From Microcaldota archaeon (GTDB lineage: Archaea; Micrarchaeota; Micrarchaeia; Micrarchaeales; Micrarchaeaceae): a stretch of DNA of 5,775 nt. The notes beneath the pieces are model-generated. The model did not search any database and was not told where the DNA came from. It was given only the letters and a program-made list of their open reading frames with translations. Location: NCBI GenBank assembly GCA_021851535.1, contig JAJZDT010000018.1, forward strand, positions 1 through 5,775, in the 5' to 3' direction. Below, piece after piece: positions 1-5,627 of the stretch. The position numbers and the translations under genes were made by a program. Every line of letters starts with the position of its first letter. Position 1 is the first letter of the stretch.

Positions 1-275
1 GCTGTTCGCATATTCTTTTTTTTACTATCTTCTAATGTATTAGAATCTTCAAATATTCTATAGATTTTATCCTCTATAATAACATTATAAGTACTATTTT
101 CAGAATCTTTTAGAAGAGTGCTTTGATGAGTCTGCATTTTTAGAAATTCATTTATACCCTGAACGTCAATATGCTCCTTTATAAGCAAATTACTGTCTTC
201 ACTTGCTATATCTGCTGCTTGTGCACTTGTTATCATCCCATAATGAGAATTAATTATGGAATCAATATTCTCCAT
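1..275 (-). CDS. Hypothetical protein, N-terminal part (runs off left edge)
   Basis: I do not recognise this protein. An open frame starts at an ATG at 273-275 and stays open for 91 codons to the window edge, so only the N-terminus is visible. It begins MENIDSIINSHYGMITSAQA. It is soluble-looking and rich in Asp, Glu, Ser, Asn and Lys, with no signal peptide, membrane segment or cysteine. The first 35 residues could form helices (a stretch around MITSAQAADIA is faintly helix-turn-helix-like, which is only an impression). Residues 60-90 read as a beta segment (NVIIEDKIYRIF) followed by a charged, lysine-rich stretch. It lies 37 nt downstream of the DHH phosphoesterase gene on the same strand. 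An AT-rich element at 298-305 is placed so that a transcript would begin close to the ATG, so it may be leaderless. It could be a real protein of any class; no function is assigned. Confidence 0.6.
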   Translation of the reverse strand, partial: MENIDSIINSHYGMITSAQAADIASEDSNLLIKEHIDVQGINEFLKMQTHQSTLLKDSENSTYNVIIEDKIYRIFEDSNTLEDSKKKNMRT

Positions 276-292
276 AATAAGGATAAGTTTTT

Positions 293-305
293 AAAAAATT
301 AAAAT
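293..305 (-). terminator. T-rich run, possible terminator of the DHH gene
   Basis: Read on the minus strand, the sequence just after the DHH gene's stop codon contains a run of four T and then six T, separated by AA. Archaeal RNA polymerase terminates at U-rich stretches without needing a hairpin, so this is a plausible stop signal. The same AT-rich block could instead, or also, act as the TATA region of the downstream gene starting at 275. The sequence cannot separate the two roles. Confidence 0.3.
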
Positions 306-312
306 CTATGCT

Positions 313-1404
313 TTAATTAATCACATTTTGCGTATTTTTTAAGAAGTAATTTATCATTGCATCAATGCCTTTTTTTGATTGTATATCATATTTTTTAGGA
401 ATGGGGAATCCTGCAGCAAATTCATGTCCTCCACCATTTAATGCGTTTGCTATAGTTGAGCAATTAATCGATTCACAATTTCTTCGCAATGTTCCTGTAT
501 ATGTGTCAGTTTTTAGATATACAATAAGATCCGCTTTTATATTATCTGATATATTGGCGCATATTTGCGTTGAGTTAAAGCTTCTTCCAAATCCAAAAGC
601 GACTTTATATCCGTTTAACTCTTTTAATATTATGCTATCTATAACCCTATTCATATTAATATCAAATTCTTTATTGTAATTATCTGCCGCTTTTTTTATT
701 ATTGTTGCTTTATAATTATCTTTAGATGCCTCCTGTGCTATTTTTCTTAAATTATCCATAAAGCAATTTCTATCAAAATTAAAATAATTTATAGCAAAGG
801 ATATGTTGGGTTCATTTCTATAACTCTTTTTTATGTTAAAATCTGTTATGTGCGCTCTAGCTGCAAGATCTTTAGAAGAGCTATTTAGGCTTTTAGAGAA
901 TATGACATGTGCAATTTCTGCTGCACAATAAAGCCTATTCTCACCTATTATACCAAAATCAAATAACGGGGATAGTTCTTTTATAGCATATTCGCTCCAT
1001 GGGTGATGGTCAAGCCATATTATTTTAGATTTAGAATCTTTTATTATTTTTATTAACTTTTTAAATTTAGGCACTAAATAATCATTCATTGATATGTCTG
1101 TTACTATTACAATTCCATTTGAAATTCTTCCTTTAAGATATTTTGATGCGCTATCTACGTCGTTTGCATTATAATTTATAAAGAATAAGTTATCTTTTTT
1201 TATTTTAAATCTTTTAATTATAACGGCGCTACTTGCAACACCGTCAAAATCTTGGCTGTGGCTTATGCTATAAATGGAATTATTTTTTGTTTTTGATATA
1301 ATAGTTGAAATTTTTTCATTATATTTTAATTTGGCAGGATCAACCATATTAACGTTATTTCCATCAATATTGTCAATTAAAATTACATCCTCTTTATGTT
1401 TCAT
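313..1404 (-). CDS. DHH/DHHA1 family phosphoesterase (RecJ/NrnA-like)
   Basis: This is a predicted manganese-dependent phosphoesterase or exonuclease of the DHH superfamily, which includes RecJ, archaeal GAN and NrnA-type nanoRNases. Numbering from the ATG at 1404 (363 aa), motif I is HSQDFDG with H49, D52 and D54. Motif II supplies D103 in VTDIS. Motif III is DHH at 132-134, followed by PW. Motif IV is probably D188 in HITDFN. The C-terminal DHHA1 domain carries GGGHEFAAG at about 324-332, which binds the substrate end. All metal ligands appear present, so it should be active. There is no membrane segment. An in-frame TTG at 1426-1428 would add eight residues, and a TATA-like element at 1457-1465 could serve that start; I prefer the ATG because TTG starts are rarer and another TATA-like element at 1441-1451 suits it. 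Substrate (single-stranded DNA, short RNA or a dinucleotide) cannot be told from sequence. Confidence 0.88.
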   Translation of the reverse strand: MKHKEDVILIDNIDGNNVNMVDPAKLKYNEKISTIISKTKNNSIYSISHSQDFDGVASSAVIIKRFKIKKDNLFFINYNANDVDSASKYLKGRISNGIVIVTDISMNDYLVPKFKKLIKIIKDSKSKIIWLDHHPWSEYAIKELSPLFDFGIIGENRLYCAAEIAHVIFSKSLNSSSKDLAARAHITDFNIKKSYRNEPNISFAINYFNFDRNCFMDNLRKIAQEASKDNYKATIIKKAADNYNKEFDINMNRVIDSIILKELNGYKVAFGFGRSFNSTQICANISDNIKADLIVYLKTDTYTGTLRRNCESINCSTIANALNGGGHEFAAGFPIPKKYDIQSKKGIDAMINYFLKNTQNVIN

Positions 1405-1440
1405 ACTAACATCTTTGTAAATGCGCAATTATCAAATTTG

Positions 1441-1465
1441 CAATATATATTATTGTATTATATAG
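1441..1465 (-). promoter_or_regulatory. Putative TATA region of the DHH phosphoesterase gene
   Basis: Two TATA-like elements lie in the gap between the aquaporin gene and the DHH gene, read on the minus strand: CTATATAAT at 1465-1457 and AATATATATTG at 1451-1441. With the usual spacing of about 25 nt, they predict starts near 1436 and 1421. These would give a short leader to the TTG at 1428 or the ATG at 1404 respectively. No Shine-Dalgarno sequence precedes either start. Confidence 0.35.
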
Positions 1466-1508
1466 TGTTTAATTTTGAGCATTCAATACTTTAATTATTT
1501 AGTTAAAT

Positions 1509-2195
1509 TTATTTTATGATATACTTGTAGATTAATGCGGCAATTATTGCTCCTATTATTGGACCTATCCAATATACATACCAATTAGCAAAAAATCCAG
1601 AGGCGAGCATTGGTCCTATTGCCCTTGCAGGATTCATTGCAGCTCCAGTAAATGCACCTCCTACAAGAACATCAATTACTACGATAAGTCCAACCCCAAA
1701 ACCTGCCATCTTTGGTGCCCTCTGATCAACTATAGTACCAAATACCATAAGCACAAGGAATAAGGTCATTATTGCTTCAAGTATAATGCCCGTCATAACA
1801 GTAACCCCAAAACCAAGCGTTGGAGCTCCATAATGCACTGCAGCGCCAAATAATGCGGGGAAGATTGCAACAAGCAGTATTCCTGCTAGCGTTGCACCAA
1901 CTACTTGCGCAATTATGTAAACGATCGCATCTTTTGCTGATATTAATCTATTTATAAGTGCAGCTATTGTAACGGCTGGATTAATATGTCCTCCAGATAT
2001 ATTCATCGCAAATGATATTGCAAGTGCGAGTCCAATGCCATTGGCGAATGCTATTGCAAGAAGTGCTGCTCCTCCAAGCCCTGCATAACCCGCAGCTATT
2101 GCGGATCCCGCTCCTAAAAATACAAATATAAATGTACCTAATGCTTCAACAAAACTGCGTTTGCATAAAGGCGCTTTTTTTGTAGTGCTTGCCAT
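1509..2195 (-). CDS. Aquaporin (MIP family), TIP-like
   Basis: This is an integral membrane channel for water or small neutral solutes. At 228 aa it has the normal length, with six helices at about 15-36, 43-64, 88-112, 131-152, 163-181 and 203-225. Both half-helix motifs are intact: SGGHINPAV with NPA at 72-74, and AAMNPAR with NPA at 188-190 followed by R191. Counting from the NPA motifs as in E. coli AqpZ, the aromatic/arginine filter reads N52 (H2), V176 (H5), A185 (LE1) and R191 (LE2). This is neither the water-specific F/H/T/R of AqpZ nor the W/G/F/R of GlpF. The stretches NISGGHxNPAVT and GGAFxGAxMNPA resemble plant tonoplast intrinsic proteins. Known family: tetrameric channels. Inferred: a wider pore that may pass solutes such as ammonia, peroxide or urea as well as water. 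The ATG at 2195 is followed by a short basic N-tail. The gene stands alone, with its own promoter. Confidence 0.93.
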   Translation of the reverse strand: MASTTKKAPLCKRSFVEALGTFIFVFLGAGSAIAAGYAGLGGAALLAIAFANGIGLALAISFAMNISGGHINPAVTIAALINRLISAKDAIVYIIAQVVGATLAGILLVAIFPALFGAAVHYGAPTLGFGVTVMTGIILEAIMTLFLVLMVFGTIVDQRAPKMAGFGVGLIVVIDVLVGGAFTGAAMNPARAIGPMLASGFFANWYVYWIGPIIGAIIAALIYKYIIK

Positions 2196-2214
2196 GTAAC
2201 CATATTATAATTTA

Positions 2215-2239
2215 TTAGAAGGTTAATAAAGCCTTCTAA
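2215..2239. promoter_or_regulatory. Perfect inverted repeat bracketing a TATA-like box: putative aquaporin operator
   Basis: TTAGAAGG at 2215-2222 and CCTTCTAA at 2232-2239 are exact reverse complements separated by 9 bp. Read on the minus strand, the spacer holds TTTATTAA (2230-2223). This is a good archaeal TATA-like box whose centre is about 25 nt before a start at about 2202, itself 7 nt before the aquaporin ATG at 2195. A dimeric regulator bound to both arms would cover the box and block TBP. What is seen is the repeat and its position; the operator role is inferred. A tRNA terminator is less likely because no U-run follows. Confidence 0.5.
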
Positions 2240-2264
2240 AACAGCGAAATCATAATAAGTAAGA

Positions 2265-2336
2265 TGGGCCCGAGGAGAGTCGAACTCCTTTCTCTAGCGT
2301 GTAAGGCTAGCATCTTAACCGGTGGACTACGGGCCC
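2265..2336 (-). tRNA. tRNA-Val (anticodon UAC)
   Basis: A 72-nt cloverleaf can be folded on the minus strand. The acceptor stem GGGCCCG pairs with CGGGCCC. The anticodon stem CTAGC/GCTAG encloses the loop CTTACAC, giving anticodon UAC (plus-strand 2301-2303), which reads the valine codon GUA. The T stem AGGAG/CTCCT encloses TTCGACT. The discriminator is A73, and CCA is not encoded. No intron is present. The D arm is weak: U11-A24 and C12-G23 are good, G10-U25 is a wobble, and C13-A22 is a mismatch. Position 15 is C rather than a purine, and the variable region has only four bases (AGAA). Acceptor, anticodon and T stems are perfect, so I regard it as functional. It begins 8 nt after the aminotransferase stop codon. 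Confidence 0.95.
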
Positions 2337-2344
2337 ATATTTAA

Positions 2345-3571
2345 TTAACTTTTATTTCTTATACAAAATTCATTTAGTTTATTGAGCGCATAATCTAATA
2401 TCTCTTTCGGTGGCAGAGAAACAATTCTAAAATAGCCAGCCTTTCCAAAGCCAGAACCACGCGTAAGCTGTATATATTCCTCACGCAAAAATCTATCCAC
2501 AAACTCCTTATCATTCTTTATTTTTAATGCATTATGCTTTATTTTCGGAAAGATATAAAAGGCGCCATTAGGCTCAACGGTCTCTATGTATTTATTCTCA
2601 TTTAAAATTGAGACTGCATAATTAACACGATCCTCTATCTCATGGACCATGTATTTTATCGCCTTATCGTGCTCTTTTTTGTTGTTTAAGGCCGCTGCAC
2701 TTGCATACTGTGCGGGTGTATTTACGCATAATCTAACACGCGCAAAATCTGCCATTTTGTTGGTAAATTCACGTGAAATTTTATCCTGTTCTGGAACGAT
2801 GATAAATCCAATTCTAAAACCGGTTGCATCAAAGTCTTTAGAGGCTCCATTTAATATAACATGCGGAATGCCCTTTGCTACCTCTCCTATACTTGTGAAT
2901 TTTGTCTTATTGTAATATATCTCATCATATATTTCATCGCTTATCAAAAGTATGTTATTATCGTTTGCGATATCTACAATATCCTCTAATACAGATTTTT
3001 TTAGAACGGTGCCCGTTGGATTGTTTGGGTTTGTTATTATCATATACTTGACGCGATTTAATTTGCCTCTCTTTTTTAGGTTTTTTATTGAGGCATTTAA
3101 ATGCTCTATATCTATATTCCAATTCTCTTTTTCATAATAATTCTCATATATAGGAATGCCACCTGCAAGCAATAACCTTGGTATATATGCTGAATAATAG
3201 GGTTTGAATATAATTGCATGATCTCCTGGATTTATTAGACCATAATTGATAAATTCAAGCGCCTCAGATACTCCTGCCGTAGTTATAATGTTATTGGGGT
3301 TGACATTAATCTTATACATGCGTTTATAGCGTTCTGCCACCGCATTTCTTAGTTCTGCTACGCCTATTGCATCAGTATAATTTGTTTTGTGTTCCTTAAG
3401 CGCATCAATATACGCCTCTATAATGTAATCTGGTGTATTGAAATATATTGGAGGGTCTCCACGGTTTAGTTTTATTACATTATGGCCCTTCTTTTTTAGC
3501 ATTTCGGCCGTTATATCCTCTTCTAATATGGGATTTTCAGCATGAATGCTTCTTTTTGATAATATGCTCAT
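2345..3571 (-). CDS. Class I/II aminotransferase, alanine aminotransferase type
   Basis: This is a PLP-dependent aminotransferase of fold type I, most like the Pyrococcus furiosus alanine aminotransferase, which interconverts alanine/2-oxoglutarate and pyruvate/glutamate in the cytoplasm. It has 408 aa, usual for the group. Seen motifs: LNRGDPP near residue 35 (substrate side), KPYYSAY with Y126 (ring stacking), NPNNPTG at 181-187 (N184 contacts PLP), SDEIYDEI with D212 and Y215, and GASKDFDATGFRIG with Schiff-base K245 and R253. RGSGFGKAGYFR contains R382, which binds the substrate carboxylate. The stretches RVRLCVNTPAQ and PNGAFYIFPKI also match that family closely. I chose the ATG at 3571; a TTG at 3649 would overlap dph6, and a TATA-like box at 3601-3608 would lie inside the coding region. 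The exact amino donor is inferred from resemblance; aspartate or another amino acid remains possible. Confidence 0.93.
   Translation of the reverse strand: MSILSKRSIHAENPILEEDITAEMLKKKGHNVIKLNRGDPPIYFNTPDYIIEAYIDALKEHKTNYTDAIGVAELRNAVAERYKRMYKINVNPNNIITTAGVSEALEFINYGLINPGDHAIIFKPYYSAYIPRLLLAGGIPIYENYYEKENWNIDIEHLNASIKNLKKRGKLNRVKYMIITNPNNPTGTVLKKSVLEDIVDIANDNNILLISDEIYDEIYYNKTKFTSIGEVAKGIPHVILNGASKDFDATGFRIGFIIVPEQDKISREFTNKMADFARVRLCVNTPAQYASAAALNNKKEHDKAIKYMVHEIEDRVNYAVSILNENKYIETVEPNGAFYIFPKIKHNALKIKNDKEFVDRFLREEYIQLTRGSGFGKAGYFRIVSLPPKEILDYALNKLNEFCIRNKS
2358..2368 (-). promoter_or_regulatory. Putative TATA box of tRNA-Val inside the end of the aminotransferase gene
   Basis: The minus strand reads TTTTGTATAAG here, inside the last codons of the aminotransferase. 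Its TATAA core is centred about 25 nt before the first tRNA base at 2336, the archaeal spacing for a transcript starting at the tRNA 5' end. It may give the tRNA its own promoter; alternatively the tRNA is processed from aminotransferase read-through. The position fits, but such AT-rich matches are common in this genome. Confidence 0.35.
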
Positions 3572-3600
3572 GAAAACACAGATATCTATCAAATAATAGT

Positions 3601-3608
3601 AATATAAA
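3601..3608 (-). promoter_or_regulatory. Putative TATA box of the aminotransferase gene
   Basis: The minus strand reads TTTATATT, close to the archaeal TATA consensus. It is centred about 33 nt before the ATG at 3571, so transcription would begin near 3580 with a leader of about 9 nt. It lies in the 46-bp gap just after the dph6 stop codon. This supports a separate promoter for the aminotransferase and the shorter start. Confidence 0.5.
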
Positions 3609-3617
3609 TTTGTCCAA

Positions 3618-4286
3618 TCAATCTTTATTAATAAATTCCATACTATCAATTATTAATGTACCTACGCCATTGCTATTATCAATATGTGATTTTTTTATAC
3701 GTAGGCCTTTTTTGAATAATGGTCCGTCAAGTGCAAATGATTCCGCCTCACCACCCTCAAATGTAAGGCTGATTCTTTTTTTCTCGCGCAAAATCTGCAA
3801 TTTTTTTATTAAATCATCATCTATATGTTTTCCAAGATAACTATTATCTAATCCATCTGCTGCAACGCGTGTTATTATTATATCAAAATCTTTTGCAAGT
3901 TCGTTTAACTCGGATAAACCATCAATTAACCATAGCGGAGATTCATGGACAATATCTAAATCCTTGCATATATTATCTATCCTAACCTTCTGATACATAC
4001 TTGCTGTTGCCCCTGTTATTAATGTATCTATATCGTTCTCCGATAGCACCTGTTTAAGATCCGAAAGTTCAAGTTCTTTTTCTCCTTTTGTATAAGAAAA
4101 TACCTGTTTTATGCCAAGAGCTTCAGCTTGCATGCGTGTGAATTCTACATTGGGCTTGTGGAACATGTAGCTAAATTCATTCTCTGAGCCCATTGTTATT
4201 AAAAGATCAACGCGTCTATTACTTGAAAAAACCCGATGCAATGCTAAGGTTGAATCCTTACCACCACTGAAAAGGCATGCAATCAT
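3618..4286 (-). CDS. dph6: Diphthine-ammonia ligase (Dph6, MJ0570-type ATP-binding protein)
   Basis: Dph6 carries out the last step of diphthamide synthesis, the ATP-dependent amidation of diphthine on a histidine of elongation factor 2. The 222-aa protein has the usual archaeal length. Residues 7-12 are SGGKDS, the PP-loop that binds ATP pyrophosphate in the adenine nucleotide alpha-hydrolase fold. The family signature GSENEFSYMFHKPN follows at 33-46. ITGATASMYQKVRID at about 90-104 and PLW at 117-119 match the family. The C-terminal signature FEGGEAESFALDGPLF is at 176-191 (usually GEGGEYET...DGPLF, so slightly diverged). The ATG at 4286 puts the PP-loop seven residues in, as usual for the family. 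It starts 4 nt after the nth stop codon, with AGGT at 4296-4293 as a possible ribosome binding site, so the two genes are probably co-transcribed and translationally linked. No other diphthamide gene is in the window. Confidence 0.92.
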   Translation of the reverse strand: MIACLFSGGKDSTLALHRVFSSNRRVDLLITMGSENEFSYMFHKPNVEFTRMQAEALGIKQVFSYTKGEKELELSDLKQVLSENDIDTLITGATASMYQKVRIDNICKDLDIVHESPLWLIDGLSELNELAKDFDIIITRVAADGLDNSYLGKHIDDDLIKKLQILREKKRISLTFEGGEAESFALDGPLFKKGLRIKKSHIDNSNGVGTLIIDSMEFINKD

Positions 4287-4290
4287 AATA

Positions 4291-4941
4291 TTACCTATTT
4301 TTATAATCTGAAGAAGGACAAATATTCTTTAGTACACATCTGTTACAGTATTTTCTTCTTGCGGTGCATGTATCTCTACCAAGAACGATAAATGCGTTTG
4401 ATACGTACTTTCTGTTATTAATATCTACATTATCAATTAATATTCTTTCTATTTTTTCTGGGTTTTTGGTTTTGGCAATGCCCAATCTATTTGCTACTGT
4501 TATGCAATGCGTATCTATTGCAATGCCATGGTGCAGATTATACGCACCAGATAAAACAACATTTGCGGTCTTTCTCCCAACTCCCGGTATTTGCACTAAT
4601 TCATCTATGTTTTTTGGTATTTTTGAGTTAAAATTATCACGTATATAATGCGATGCTTTTATTATGTTGTTTCCTTTATTTCTATATAATCCTATATGTT
4701 TTATGTATTTGAATAGCATATTAGGTTTAAGATTTAAGTAATCATTTATATCAGGATATTTTTTAAATAATTCAACTGTAGCTTTATTCACCTGTTTATC
4801 CTGTGCTTGTGCAGATAAAATGGTTGCAACTAAAAGCTGCCATGGGCTAGAAAAATTTAAAGAGCTCTTTAAACTATTTTTATAATGCAATTTAAGCTTT
4901 GTCATTATTTTTTTTAGAAATATACGCTTATCATTTGACAT
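4291..4941 (-). CDS. nth: Endonuclease III (DNA glycosylase/AP lyase), canonical copy
   Basis: This bifunctional base-excision repair enzyme removes oxidised pyrimidines and cleaves at the abasic site. Numbering from the ATG at 4941 (216 aa), LNFSSPWQLLVATILSAQ near 28-45 matches E. coli Nth closely, including the glutamine of SAQ that enters the helix. The helix-hairpin-helix is IPGVGRKTANVV, with catalytic lysine K124. The catalytic aspartate is D143 in AIDTH. A C-terminal [4Fe-4S] cluster has the standard spacing C-x6-C-x2-C-x5-C at C192, C199, C202 and C208. An ATG at 4959 would add six residues (MFIKYY), but a TATA-like element at 4964-4974 predicts transcription from about 4943, favouring 4941. 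It is first gene of a probable nth-dph6 operon and lies back to back with a second nth-like gene. Confidence 0.95.
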   Translation of the reverse strand: MSNDKRIFLKKIMTKLKLHYKNSLKSSLNFSSPWQLLVATILSAQAQDKQVNKATVELFKKYPDINDYLNLKPNMLFKYIKHIGLYRNKGNNIIKASHYIRDNFNSKIPKNIDELVQIPGVGRKTANVVLSGAYNLHHGIAIDTHCITVANRLGIAKTKNPEKIERILIDNVDINNRKYVSNAFIVLGRDTCTARRKYCNRCVLKNICPSSDYKNR

Positions 4942-4983
4942 ATAATATTTTATAAACATTCATATTTAATAAATATTGATTAT
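4942..4983. promoter_or_regulatory. Divergent promoter region between the two endonuclease III genes
   Basis: Two TATA-like elements face opposite ways in this 42-bp gap. For the minus-strand nth gene, TTTATTAAAT at 4974-4965 is about 25 nt before a start near 4943, almost leaderless at the ATG at 4941. For the plus-strand gene, ATTTTATAAAC at 4947-4957 is about 25 nt before a start near 4976, 8 nt before the ATG at 4984. The boxes sit inside each other's transcription start zones, so the two promoters overlap and could compete. No Shine-Dalgarno sequence is seen for either gene. Confidence 0.45.
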
Positions 4984-5625
4984 ATGTGTGCGCAACTATT
5001 AGATTTGGATAAATCAAATACAATAGTAAAATCATTATTTGAATTATATCCAAACGCCAAATACTATCTTAATTTTAACTCTCCAATAGAACTTGTTGTC
5101 GCATCTATTCTCTCTGCCCAGACACGTGATGAGACTGTAAATAAAATAACCCCACAATTATTTTCAAAATACAAGGATTGCAATGCATTTGCCAATGCCA
5201 ACAAAGAGGAACTTATTAAGTATATAAAATCTGTTAGCTTTGCCGATAAAAAGGCTGAAAATATAATAAAAACATGCAAGGAGATAGAATCGCGCTATAA
5301 TGGAATTGTGCCAAAGAACATGGATGCGCTTCTTATGCTTGCAGGTATCGGGCGTAAGACCGCAAATACTATACTCATAAATGCGTATGGCATTGTTGAG
5401 GGAATACCTGTTGATAGTTGGGTGATAAAACTATCTAATAGAATCGGATTATCGCAAAGTGGTAATGCTGATATTATAGAGGAGGATTTAAAATCTAAGG
5501 TTGATAAAAAATATTGGAAAAAATTTGCATATGTTCTAAAATCACATGGCAAGGCAATCTGTAATAATCCTCCAAAATGTGATATGTGCAAAGTTAACAA
5601 GCTATGTATGAAAAGAGGTATTTAA
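4984..5625 (+). CDS. Endonuclease III paralogue, diverged
   Basis: This second HhH-GPD DNA glycosylase has 213 aa. It keeps LNFNSPIELVVASILSAQ at 29-46, the helix-hairpin-helix AGIGRKTANTI with lysine K125, and aspartate D144, so both catalytic residues are present and lyase activity is expected. It departs from the canonical copy in several ways. The usual DTH after the aspartate strand is DSW (144-146). The first spacing of the Fe-S cysteines is one residue short: C193-x5-C199-x2-C202-x5-C208. The loop there is NNPPK. Known family: members recognise oxidised pyrimidines, T:G mismatches, UV dimers or other lesions, and pocket residues near the aspartate help set specificity. Inferred: a paralogue with a changed substrate range. 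Start at the ATG at 4984, served by the upstream TATA-like box. It ends 2 bp from a convergent gene. Confidence 0.92.
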   Translation: MCAQLLDLDKSNTIVKSLFELYPNAKYYLNFNSPIELVVASILSAQTRDETVNKITPQLFSKYKDCNAFANANKEELIKYIKSVSFADKKAENIIKTCKEIESRYNGIVPKNMDALLMLAGIGRKTANTILINAYGIVEGIPVDSWVIKLSNRIGLSQSGNADIIEEDLKSKVDKKYWKKFAYVLKSHGKAICNNPPKCDMCKVNKLCMKRGI

Positions 5626-5627
5626 TT

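Noticed and set aside
365..679. Open frame on the plus strand antisense to the DHH gene
   Set aside because: It has no recognisable domain and lies wholly opposite the conserved DHHA1-coding region. The same applies to other opposite-strand frames at 2649-2915, 2952-3137, 3610-3840, 4364-4648, 5064-5279 and 5295-5600.
1405..1428. Eight-residue extension of the DHH protein to a TTG
   Set aside because: TTG is the weaker choice and no ribosome binding site is visible. It is not excluded, since a TATA-like element could serve it; only the start is uncertain.
1441..1455. AT-only near-palindrome CAATATATATTATTG
   Set aside because: The arms are 5 bp in very AT-rich spacer DNA, so chance is likely. 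It overlaps a TATA-like element, which explains its composition.
2215..2239. Hairpin as a terminator for tRNA-Val
   Set aside because: The stem lies about 25 nt past the tRNA but no U-run follows, and archaeal termination does not depend on hairpins. Its fit around a TATA-like box is better explained by regulation.
2266..2336. GGGCCC repeated at both ends as an inverted repeat or attachment site
   Set aside because: It is simply the two halves of the tRNA acceptor stem. I saw no copy of the tRNA 3' end nearby and no integrase gene, so no integrated element is supported.
3572..3649. N-terminal extension of the aminotransferase to an in-frame TTG
   Set aside because: It would overlap the end of dph6 by 32 nt, add a hydrophobic stretch absent from the family, and place the likely TATA box at 3601-3608 inside the coding region. 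The ATG at 3571 fits the family N-terminus.
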